DNA from: RGIG3701 sp964438515
GTDB lineage: Bacteria > Planctomycetota > Planctomycetia > Pirellulales > Thermoguttaceae
Direction: 5' to 3'
Assembly (NCBI GenBank): GCA_964438515.1
Contig: CAYTLK010000071.1
Coordinates: forward strand, 1 to 19,232
DNA length: 19,232 nucleotides
The notes under the pieces were generated by a model, which was not told the DNA's origin, made no database searches, and worked only from the letters and a program-made list of their open reading frames with translations. Shown piece after piece: positions 6,913 through 14,300 of this stretch. A program made the position numbers and the translations under genes. Numbering within the stretch: position 1 is the stretch's first letter; every line of letters begins with the position of its first letter.

Positions 6913-7809
6913 ATGCAGGAAGAAACGGTACATATCCCCGTTATGTTGAATGAAATCCTCGAAGCGCTGAATCCGCAGCCGGGTCAAATTATCGTGGATG
7001 GAACGCTGGGCGGCGCGGGACACACGCGGGCGCTGGCGCAGCGCGTGGGAAAAGACGGTCTTGTGATTTCACTCGATCGTGACCCCGAGGCGATCGAACG
7101 GGCAGAAAAGGTGCTGAAAGGAATGCCGGTGATTCTGGCGGAGAGTAATTTCAGCGAGCTGCAAGAGGTTTTGGACCAGCTGAAAGTGGGAAAAGTCGAT
7201 GGAATGATGCTCGATTTAGGTCTTTCGAGCGACCAGCTCGCCGACCGGGAACGAGGGTTCAGTTTCAATTCAGATGGACCGCTGGATTTGCGATTTAATG
7301 TGCATGAGGGAAAACCGGCGTCGTACCTCATCAATACGCTGCGGGAGGAAAATCTGGCGGACGTGATTTTCGAATACGGGGAAGAACGTTACAGTCGGCG
7401 TATCGCGCGCAAAATCTGTGAGATTCGGAGGGATCATTCGATTCAGACCGCATCGGAACTCGCCGAGATTGTACGTCACTGCGTTCCATTTTCGCCGAAA
7501 GAAACGATCGACCGTGCGACGCGTACGTTTCAGGCTCTGCGAATTGCGGTGAATCATGAAATGGAGTCGCTTGAAAAAATCCTTCGGGAAATCCCTTACT
7601 GTGTGAAACCTGGAGGACGTGTAGCGATTTTAAGTTTTCACTCCCTGGAAGATAGAAGAGTAAAAGAAGCGTTTAAGGAAAAAACGTGCTATCGAATTGT
7701 GAATAAAAAGCCGATATTAGCTGATACGGAAGAGGTTGCGCGCAATACACGTTCACGAAGTGCAAAATTGCGTATTGCGGAAATCGTGGAGGACGGCACA
7801 AAGGAGTGA
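6913..7809 (+). CDS. rsmH: 16S rRNA (cytosine1402-N4)-methyltransferase RsmH
   Basis: This S-adenosylmethionine-dependent enzyme (also called MraW) methylates N4 of C1402 in the ribosomal P site. From the ATG at 6913 the protein has 298 residues, close to the usual 300-315. Landmarks are HIPVMLNEIL (7-16), the SAM loop VDGTLGGAGHT (28-38), the acidic LDRD (54-57), MMLDLGLSSDQL, the RGFSF segment, and LSFHSLEDRRVK near the C-terminus. The frame is open upstream to a TTG at 6886, but known RsmH proteins begin just before the H(I/T)PVLL motif, which favours 6913. Neither start has a strong Shine-Dalgarno. The stop is 4 bases before the next start, so it is translationally close to the LysM gene. 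The typical neighbours ftsL and ftsI are absent. Confidence 0.95.
   Translation: MQEETVHIPVMLNEILEALNPQPGQIIVDGTLGGAGHTRALAQRVGKDGLVISLDRDPEAIERAEKVLKGMPVILAESNFSELQEVLDQLKVGKVDGMMLDLGLSSDQLADRERGFSFNSDGPLDLRFNVHEGKPASYLINTLREENLADVIFEYGEERYSRRIARKICEIRRDHSIQTASELAEIVRHCVPFSPKETIDRATRTFQALRIAVNHEMESLEKILREIPYCVKPGGRVAILSFHSLEDRRVKEAFKEKTCYRIVNKKPILADTEEVARNTRSRSAKLRIAEIVEDGTKE
7801..7806 (+). promoter_or_regulatory. Shine-Dalgarno that fixes a GTG start for the LysM protein
   Basis: AAGGAG lies inside the last codons of rsmH, 7 bases before GTG at 7814. The open frame runs farther back into rsmH, but this ribosome site and the end of rsmH make 7814 the natural start, giving an N-terminus MGKKNRNRGGK. 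Confidence 0.75.
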
Positions 7810-7813
7810 TCCT

Positions 7814-10800
7814 GTGGGTAAAAAAAATCGTAATCGAGGCGGAAAACGCGGTAATTATGACGATATGTTCGATGAAGCCGGCGGGCGGGATGACGATATG
7901 TACGACGATAATAACGATGAAGATTATCAGTACGCATATCAAACCGAGGTCGACAGCGCCGAATTCGTCGATACGGAAACGGATTCTGGAAAAGAAGACT
8001 CAAAAAGAAATTGGGATTCCGGCCAAAACGGTTCCTCACGGAATTTTACGTCCTCTTCATCCTCTTCGTCCTCTGCTTCCTCACGAAATTTCGCTTCCTC
8101 TTCCGGCCGGGATGCACGAGCGGACGCGATAGAAGAACGAGACGCATGGAAGACGCTTCGGGAAACGACGGCCAATCCGGATCCTGCAAAAAAAACGGAC
8201 ACGGATAAAAAATCAGAAGAAAAGAAAGCGGACACGACTCCAAAGGGGCCGAGTTTGGTGACCGTTTTGTGGACGCGTCTTCAGAATTTGTGGAAACGCA
8301 AACCAAAGAATGCAGAAACTGAGAAAATTGGGGAAAATGGAAAAGATGGAAAAGATGGAAAAGAAAATTCTGTCAAAACCGCAGCACAGGTTCCATCGGC
8401 CGATGTAAATAAAACGGAAAAAAAGACGGAAAAATCCCTCCAGCCGAAAGCGGATGGAAAAACGTCCGCGCAAAATCCTCCGTCAAAGTCCCAGGAAACG
8501 TCAGAAAACGCCGCCGATTCCGCTTCATCTCCCAAAAAACCGGGAATGTTCGGTAAACTTTGTACCGGTTTGATGATTGCGGGCAAAAAAACTTTCCAGT
8601 CTTTGAAAATTTTGACGGAAAAATTAAAAAAAACGTCGTCAAAGAAAAAAACTGCCGAAAATTTAGCCGAAAATTCAGGCAGCAATTCAGTCGAAAATGT
8701 GTCCGAAAAAGCAGCGGATAAAAATCCTGGAAAGAATCAGGAAGTAAAACAGGAAAAAATTCCTGAAAATAAAGAAAATATAAACGCACAAAAAACAAAG
8801 GACGGAAGTTCCCCTTCAAAGAGTTCTTCCTCTCCTGAAAATGCGGCTCCGTCCGCGCCGACGCCTGAAAAAAAGAAGCGTCCGCTTACGCCGGAAGAAG
8901 AAATTCGCCGAAAAAACAGACGCACCTATTTGATCGTCGGTTCCGCAACCCTTTCTCTGGTTCTGCTGCTCATCATTGCGGTCGTTTTGATGTTCGTCGG
9001 CGGGAATGGAAAAAAAGTTGCGTCAAATGTGCAAAATGGGAATAATAGTGAAAGCAGCGAGAGTGGCGAGAGCAGTAAAAGCAGTATAAATGGAGAAAAT
9101 GTAGGAAATAGTGAAACTACCCCCCCAACCGGAACGGGAACAAAACCGTCAAAAACTCCGGAAGAGGTTCCTGCAGCGCCGGAACTGGATGATTTTACCG
9201 ACTTGGAAGCCGCTCCGCCAAAAGAAACAACGTCCTTGAACGTCCCGAAAACACCCGAAACCAACGAAGGCGAAACGATCGGCGACCTGCTTCAATCCAC
9301 CTCCCCGGACGCATCCCCGGACGCCTCGCTGCTTCCCGGCTCTGAGGATTCCGCCTCTCCGACGGCTTCCGAGGACGAGCCGAAAACCGAAGATTCCACT
9401 CTGGCGGAAGACCCGCTGGCGGCCATTTCGCTCGATACAGCAGAGGATGTAGATTCTACGGCAGATATAAAAGATATAAAAGATACAAGAAATACAAAGG
9501 ATGCAAAAGATAAAGAAAATAAAGAAAATGAGGAATCTATTTCGCTGGATTCTTCCCTCACGACAGAGCCGGACGCTGCAAAAACAGAGCCGCTCGGACC
9601 GCCGGAACCCCAATATTCAACCGATACAGCCGAAAATACGGATACAACGACGCCTGAAAATGGTACAACCGGCTCGGAATCTGGGAAGTCTGGGACAACT
9701 TTAGCGTCGTCGGAAAACAATTTGGCGCTTCCTGAAGAGATTTTGCTTTCGGACGGGAGCGAGTCGGGTTCCAATGTTGAAGGCTGGAATACGGATACTT
9801 TGCTCGAAGAACAGCCCGCGGCGGCTCCGGGAGGAACCACCGCAATCCCTGCGCCGGACGATTCCGACTCCGCAACGACGGTTCCGGAGAAAAAAACCGA
9901 CGATTCCACGATTCCGCTCTCGCTGGATTTGAATACAGAGCAGGAATCTGAAACTTCCGAAACGAGTCCTTCAACCGTCCCCGCAACTGACCCATCGGTC
10001 GACCTTTCAACNNNNNNNNNNNNNNNNNNNNNNNNNNNNNNNNNNNNNNNNNNNNNNNNNNNNNNNNNNNNNNNNNNNNNNNNNNNNNNNNNNNNNNNNN
10101 NNNNNNNNNNNCGGTCGACCTTTCAACGAATTCTCCGACGGATTCAACAGAGACGCCGAAAGAAAATTCCTCAGAAATTCCGGATTTGCTGGCCGCGCCA
10201 GAGACGGATTTGACCGAAAACACGTCTGCGGAAACGACAGAATCCACCGTGGATTCTGATGGTTTGGGAGATTTGGGAGGTTTAGGAGATTTGGGAGATT
10301 CAACGGATTCCAAAGAGACGAGCAAATCAGAAGATTTAGGAGGTCTTGGGGATTTGGGGATTCCAGAAACTACGGATTCTACGCCGTCTTCCGATCTTAA
10401 TTTAAATCAGGATGAGAGCGTAATTCCCACAAAAAAAACAGAACAGACAAATGACGCAGAGAATGACGGAGATTCCGGTTACGTAGTATTGCAGGGGGAT
10501 AATTATTGGAAAATTTCTGAAAAATTCTATGGTACTGGTAGTTACTATCAGGCGCTTGCGCGCTATAATATAGATGCTGTACCGGATGTAACGAATTTAA
10601 AAGCAGGAACGAAATTGCTGATTCCGAATCGAGATTTTTTACGCAGCTGCTACCCGACATTATGTCCCGCAGCCGCCGCACCGCAAGATGCTTTTGGGCT
10701 GACAGCAGAAGGGAAACCGACGGCGACGACGGCAGCGAAAGTACAGCGAACCGTTTATACGACGAAAAAAGGGGACACACTTGTAAATATTGCAAGGCAG

Positions 10801-10947
10801 AAATTAAACAGTGCGTCCCGATGGCCTGAAATTTACCGTTTGAATCGTGATAAAATTCAGGATTTTAATACGCTGCCTTTGGGATTGGAGCTTGAACTTC
10901 CGACAGATTCAGGCTATCCGACCCCTTCAAATCGTGTATGGAAATAA
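7814..10947 (+). CDS. Long low-complexity single-pass protein with two C-terminal LysM domains
   Basis: The gene is split by a run of 100 N, but both sides join in one frame if the gap is closed at its 16-bp overlap, giving about 1005 residues. The first ~370 residues are charged and rich in Lys, Glu, Ser and Asp, presumably cytoplasmic and disordered. A transmembrane helix follows at about 371-397 (LIVGSATLSLVLLLIIAVV), preceded by basic residues (KRPLTPEEEIRRKNRR). Then comes a long Ser/Thr/Glu/Asp/Pro-rich linker with GDLGGLG repeats. Two LysM-type modules end the protein: about 849-900 (VVLQGDNYWKISEKFYG) and 940-985 (YTTKKGDTLVNIARQKL). LysM normally binds peptidoglycan or other GlcNAc polymers. 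The predicted topology is N-in, C-out, tethering the inner membrane to the wall. It sits where ftsL usually follows rsmH. No catalytic domain is seen. Confidence 0.82.
10012..10111. other. 100-N assembly gap, probably artificial
   Basis: Exactly 100 N's stand within the LysM gene. The 16 bases before the gap (9996-10011, CGGTCGACCTTTCAAC) are repeated exactly after it (10112-10127). Removing the N's plus one copy removes 116 bases, which restores a continuous reading frame. The true distance is therefore probably an overlap, not missing sequence. Confidence 0.9.
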
Positions 10948-10971
10948 TATCCAGAACAAGGTTAATATTCT

Positions 10972-12783
10972 ATGGAATTAAATGATTCAAAGATTTATAA
11001 AAAATGGCTGCAGATTGAATTGCCGGAAGAGATGGAACCATCGTATTACGCGATTCTTGGACTGAAGATAGGGGAAACGGATCCTCAAAAAATCAGTGCT
11101 GCACTGGAACATACGCTGGACCGTTTGCACACACTAGACGGTCGGATGGATGATTCCTTCAAAACGCGTGCGGAAATGGGTGAGATATTTCACTGGATTC
11201 TTGACGCTCGAAAGATTTTGCTTTCACCGGATTTGAAGAAATCTTACGATGCGCAGCTTCTTTCAGGTGAAGGAATGCGCGTCTGGACGTATTACGAACG
11301 GCCGACGTTCCTCATGAGAGTGCGGCAATTCGTACTGATTTCCATTGGTTTCGCCCTTGGATGGGTCATTATGATGATGATGGCGCTTATGGTACAGCGC
11401 AATCCCGATGGTTCCATCGCGTTTCATCAGGAAGTGACCGTTTCAAAGCCGAAACCCTTTACGCTGCCGCTTGCAGAGGTGATTTATCGACCGATTCTGG
11501 CGGAAGATTTTCGTCCGGACGGGTACAAAAGCGCGCTTGCAGCAAGCAATAAACCGAAAAAAGAGAAAAAAGTTTTCAATCTTACAAATGAGGAGCCGCT
11601 TGAAGTGGCGTCCGACGTGGAAGATCTTCCGGATGCGATGGATACAACGGATGCGGACGCAGCGGTTCGTTCGGAAAAAACCTCGAATGAAGTATTTTCC
11701 CTTCTTCCGGAAGAAACGTCCGATAGTTTGGTGACAAACGAAGATGATTTGAATGAGAGTACGGAAAACGCAGATACTGCAGAAAACGTTGAATCCATTG
11801 CGAAACCTCGAGTTCGTTCCAATCCGTTGTACGGACGTTTTCAGAAAAATCAATCTACGGAGACGACCGCAGCGGCTTCGGCTGAAAACGTTGCGGACCC
11901 TGTGTTGAACCCTGCGTCTGACTCCGCAACCAACTTGGTTTCAGAACCGACAGCGGCGGCGTCCGCAGAGACTGAGGCGTCCGATTTGCCTCTTTCGAAT
12001 AATGTACAAAATCAGACTGCAACTGCGGAACAGACGCCGACGCTTCCGAAATCGATGATGGATGTTTTGGAAAATATTCGTCAAAATACGGATCTCACGA
12101 ATTCGGTGGAAAAGGAAGCGTTTGTGCTTTTGCAGTACAATACGTGTTCTTCGATTTGTAAAACAGCAATCGAAACGCCCGAAAGTTTCGATCGAACCAT
12201 GATGACGCAATTTGTGGAATACAGTTTGGACGTTTGTACCGACCTCGCCTGGAAAAAACGATTTGAAGAGGCGGAGTCTCTGAACGGCTTGCTCGTGCAG
12301 CTGGGAACGACCGAAAAAACGAATGAAAAATCGGACGAAGAAATTCAGAACCTGATTTCCGCACGAAAAGAAACCGTCCTTCGGTATCAAAAGAGTTACG
12401 AAAATGCGCAGCAAGCGTTTGAAATGTTGAAGACGAAACCGGAAGATCCGACTTTGAACACGATTTGCGCGATGTGGCTGTGGCGCGAAAATGGAAATCT
12501 GGATCCTGCGATGCCGTATTTGGCGAAATGCAAGTATCCGATTTTATCCAAAGCGGCAGAAATCGAGCTGAAGATGGAAGAAGGGACGCTGCTGGAAAAA
12601 TCCGAGAATTTGTTGAAATTGGCGGATTATTGGTGGGTCGTCGCCAGTAAGGTTTCAGATGCGGGTTTGAATCCGCTGATCAAGCAGCATGCGTGTGAAT
12701 TTTACGAAAAAGTCGATCAAAAATTGTTGAATGAGGAACAGCAGCTGCGAGTTGCAGGGTTGAATAACTCGGCGATGAAATAA
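10972..12783 (+). CDS. Single-pass membrane protein with J-like N-terminal domain
   Basis: A 603-residue protein. Residues about 22-97 resemble a DnaJ-like fold often seen at the N-terminus of planctomycete proteins: YYAILGLKIGETDP (25-38), then DARKILLSPDLKKSYDAQL (78-96). The HPD tripeptide needed to stimulate Hsp70 is absent, so it is not a working J-protein in the usual sense. A transmembrane helix covers about 118-141 (LISIGFALGWVIMMMMALM). The next ~230 residues are acidic and Ser/Thr/Ala-rich, like the linker of the upstream LysM protein. A helical, folded C-terminal part (about 365-600) contains Trp-rich and TPR-like stretches (FEMLKTKPEDPTLNTICAMW) but no motif that can be named. It starts 24 bases after the LysM gene, with AAGG at 10958-10961. 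The two probably act together in the envelope. Confidence 0.72.
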   Translation: MELNDSKIYKKWLQIELPEEMEPSYYAILGLKIGETDPQKISAALEHTLDRLHTLDGRMDDSFKTRAEMGEIFHWILDARKILLSPDLKKSYDAQLLSGEGMRVWTYYERPTFLMRVRQFVLISIGFALGWVIMMMMALMVQRNPDGSIAFHQEVTVSKPKPFTLPLAEVIYRPILAEDFRPDGYKSALAASNKPKKEKKVFNLTNEEPLEVASDVEDLPDAMDTTDADAAVRSEKTSNEVFSLLPEETSDSLVTNEDDLNESTENADTAENVESIAKPRVRSNPLYGRFQKNQSTETTAAASAENVADPVLNPASDSATNLVSEPTAAASAETEASDLPLSNNVQNQTATAEQTPTLPKSMMDVLENIRQNTDLTNSVEKEAFVLLQYNTCSSICKTAIETPESFDRTMMTQFVEYSLDVCTDLAWKKRFEEAESLNGLLVQLGTTEKTNEKSDEEIQNLISARKETVLRYQKSYENAQQAFEMLKTKPEDPTLNTICAMWLWRENGNLDPAMPYLAKCKYPILSKAAEIELKMEEGTLLEKSENLLKLADYWWVVASKVSDAGLNPLIKQHACEFYEKVDQKLLNEEQQLRVAGLNNSAMK

Positions 12784-12800
12784 ATCGAAAATCGTTCCAA

Positions 12801-12848
12801 AAGGGGGACGAGGAGAAAAAGTGTTTGATTTTTTCGACGCTCCCCCTT
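12801..12848 (+). terminator. Possible operon-end hairpin
   Basis: AAGGGGGA (12801-12808) pairs with TCCCCCTT (12841-12848). Inside it, GAAAAA (12815-12820) pairs with TTTTTC (12830-12835). It begins 18 bases after the stop of the J-like gene. No T-run follows, so it may be a processed or factor-dependent 3' end. Confidence 0.4.
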
Positions 12849-12874
12849 GTAATTAATAAAATTTGTGATACACT
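12847..12874 (+). promoter_or_regulatory. Probable promoter for tRNA-Leu
   Basis: TTGTAA (12847-12852) and TACACT (12869-12874) are separated by 16 bases. The -10 ends 22 bases before the first tRNA base, a normal distance for a short tRNA leader. Confidence 0.45.
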
Positions 12875-12896
12875 TATTTTTAAGATGAAAGTCTGC

Positions 12897-12979
12897 GCCG
12901 GAGTGGTGGAATGGCAGACACGATGGACTCAAAATCCATTGTCAGCAATGACATGTGGGTTCGACTCCCACCTCCGGTA
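12897..12979 (+). tRNA. tRNA-Leu (anticodon CAA)
   Basis: An 83-nt class II tRNA. The acceptor arms are 12897-12903 (GCCGGAG) and 12972-12978 (CTCCGGT, terminal G-T pair), with discriminator A at 12979. The anticodon stem ATGGA/TCCAT (12923-12927, 12935-12939) holds the loop CTCAAAA, with anticodon CAA at 12930-12932, reading UUG. A long variable arm (TGTCA-GCAA-TGACA) fits leucine. The T arm GTGGG-TTCGACT-CCCAC is at 12955-12971. CCA is not encoded. Confidence 0.95.
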
Positions 12980-12982
12980 TTT

Positions 12983-13009
12983 ACCGTGCGAAAAGCACGG
13001 TTTATTTTT
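12983..13009 (+). terminator. Rho-independent terminator after tRNA-Leu
   Basis: ACCGTGC (12983-12989) pairs perfectly with GCACGGT (12995-13001) around GAAAA, followed by TTTATTTTT. It starts 4 bases after the tRNA and ends just before the riboswitch P1 strand. Confidence 0.8.
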
Positions 13010-13012
13010 GTT

Positions 13013-13268
13013 GCAACGGTGTACGAATTTCTAATGAAGTTCGTTATAACAGGGAATCCGGTTTAATTCCGGAACGGTCGCCGCCACTGTAATCGAATTC
13101 TGAAATTTTTGAAAAAAGTTTCAGAGAAAAATATCAAGTCTTGGAAACGCTGCGTTTTTTGCCATTGCCGTTGCGAAACGGTGAGAAGGCCCGATATTTG
13201 GATTGTTCGAGAGTCAGGAGACCTACCGCTTGCTGGTTTGAATCGCCTCACGGCTTGATGGGTGATTC
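13013..13268 (+). promoter_or_regulatory. Cobalamin (adenosylcobalamin-class) riboswitch
   Basis: The B12-aptamer core is recognisable in order. P1 is GCAACGG (13013-13019) pairing with CCG-C-TTGC (13226-13233, one bulge). A P3 hairpin forms from ACGAA/TTCGT. The conserved segment AACAGGGAATCCGG follows at about 13048-13061, then a CCGG/CCGG stem. The invariant GCCGCCACTGTAA is at about 13080-13092. A peripheral stem TCTGAAA/TTTCAGA precedes a longer-range helix AAATATC/GATATTT. The B12-box-like AGTCAGGAGACCTACCG is at 13211-13227. An 8-bp hairpin, 13240-13247 with 13261-13268, is placed like P13, whose loop normally kisses the aptamer when ligand binds. Family identity is strong; the exact ligand subclass is inferred. 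Confidence 0.93.
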
Positions 13269-13415
13269 GAAACAATGTCTTTTCCATACTTCATCCCTCT
13301 GAAAATGTAAAATGTAAATTGCAAGATGAATTTCGGTCGTCGTAAAATGCGTAAATACCGTAAATTCCTCAATTTAGCATTCAAAGAGGAACGAGTATCC
13401 CTCTGAGGAGGCGTT
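13234..13415 (+). other. Riboswitch expression platform / leader of the DUF1559 gene
   Basis: About 150 bases separate the P13-like hairpin from the next start codon and hold no gene. A hairpin AATGC-G-TAAAT / ATTTA-GCATT (13346-13356 with 13372-13381, one bulge) precedes a second, AGAGG (13385-13389) with CCTCT (13400-13404). The 10-mer ATCCCTCTGA occurs twice (13293-13302 and 13397-13406), so two CCTCT strands could compete for AGAGG next to the ribosome site. No T-run follows any stem, so translational control fits better than attenuation. A separate promoter here cannot be excluded. Confidence 0.45.
13405..13411 (+). promoter_or_regulatory. Ribosome site of the DUF1559 gene beside a hairpin
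   Basis: GAGGAGG lies 4 bases before the ATG at 13416 and directly after the right arm of a 5-bp hairpin (13385-13404). Structural shift in this stem could expose or hide the site. Confidence 0.6.
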
Positions 13416-14276
13416 ATGACTCGAAATCAAGGCTTTACGCTGGTGGAACTTCTGGTCGTCATTGCGATTATTGGAACATTAATGGGACTTTTGCTTCCGG
13501 CGGTGCAGGCGGCTCGAGGAAGTGCGAGAAAAATCACTTGCGCGAACAATCTGAGACAGTGCGCGGTGGGTATTGATCAATACATGACGACCCATGCGGG
13601 ACTGCTGCCGCCTGGCGGATACGAATATCAGTATCTGATTTCCGGCGGAAAGAATTTTGCGTGGTCGATGTACATTTTGCCGTTCGTAGAACAGGACGCA
13701 CTTTATCAGAAAATCGATCAAGATTCAAACTTTGATTCTTCAGTGAATGCGGAGGCCGCAAAAATCGTGGTGCCGATCTATCTGTGTCCGGAACTTGCGC
13801 GAGCGGAATCGGTCGTAAAAAACATGGGACAGACCCATTACGGCGCGATTTGCGGGACGTCGCTCCCGGAAAACGCAAAAACGGGCGACATGAATGGTGC
13901 GATGATTTTTACCGGAACGAAAACTTCCATCAATCGCTTCGGAAAAAAGACGACCGAAAATGTGGGTCCCTTGAATTTTGCGGAAATTACGGATGGAATG
14001 GCGAATACGTTATTTCTGGCGGAAGATGCACGTTCGAACGACTCCTATGCGTACGGCGACCGCGCCTGGATTTCGGCAAACAACGTTTTTGAGGTTGCGC
14101 ACGGCGTGAACGACGCACCCGACGACGACAACGAAATTTACAGTCTTCATACCGGCGGCGCGCATACAACTTTCGGAGACGCGTCCGTCCGTTTTCTCTC
14201 CATGGGAATCGAAAAGTCCGTTTTAGGCGCGATGATTACGCGTTCTAACGACGATGTGTATCAGTATAATTTTTAA
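13416..14276 (+). CDS. DUF1559 protein with type IV pilin-like N-terminus
   Basis: A 286-residue planctomycete-type DUF1559 protein. It starts with a prepilin-like leader, MTRNQG before FTLVELLVVIAIIGTLMGLL, with cleavage and N-methylation expected at G6/F7. The DUF1559 hallmark PAVQAARGSARKITCANNLRQ follows at about 29-49. Other family marks are LPPGGYEYQ, a mid-domain DGMANTLFLAED, and a C-terminal signature HTGGAHTTFGDASVRFLS. Most relatives have DGS where this one has DAS. It would be exported, anchored by its N-terminal helix and face the periplasm or exterior, as a pseudopilin. The biochemical role of DUF1559 is unknown. It is the first gene after the cobalamin riboswitch and is followed by the PEP-CTERM gene after 24 bases, so both are probably under B12 control. 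Length is at the short end of the family. Confidence 0.93.
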   Translation: MTRNQGFTLVELLVVIAIIGTLMGLLLPAVQAARGSARKITCANNLRQCAVGIDQYMTTHAGLLPPGGYEYQYLISGGKNFAWSMYILPFVEQDALYQKIDQDSNFDSSVNAEAAKIVVPIYLCPELARAESVVKNMGQTHYGAICGTSLPENAKTGDMNGAMIFTGTKTSINRFGKKTTENVGPLNFAEITDGMANTLFLAEDARSNDSYAYGDRAWISANNVFEVAHGVNDAPDDDNEIYSLHTGGAHTTFGDASVRFLSMGIEKSVLGAMITRSNDDVYQYNF

Positions 14277-14300
14277 AGAATGAAAAAGGAATGAAATAAA

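Noticed and set aside
7736..7813. An upstream extension of the LysM protein inside rsmH
   Set aside because: The sequence belongs to the rsmH C-terminus in another frame. A well-placed AAGGAG and GTG at 7814 give a better start.
10112..10213. The arginine-rich tail obtained by reading straight through the N's
   Set aside because: It exists only because the 100-N filler shifts the frame. Closing the gap at the 16-bp overlap gives the acidic, Ser/Thr-rich continuation and the LysM domains.
10972..11270. A true DnaJ/Hsp40 cochaperone
   Set aside because: The fold-like segment lacks HPD, which is needed for Hsp70 stimulation, and it is joined to a membrane helix. It fits the planctomycete J-like domain instead.
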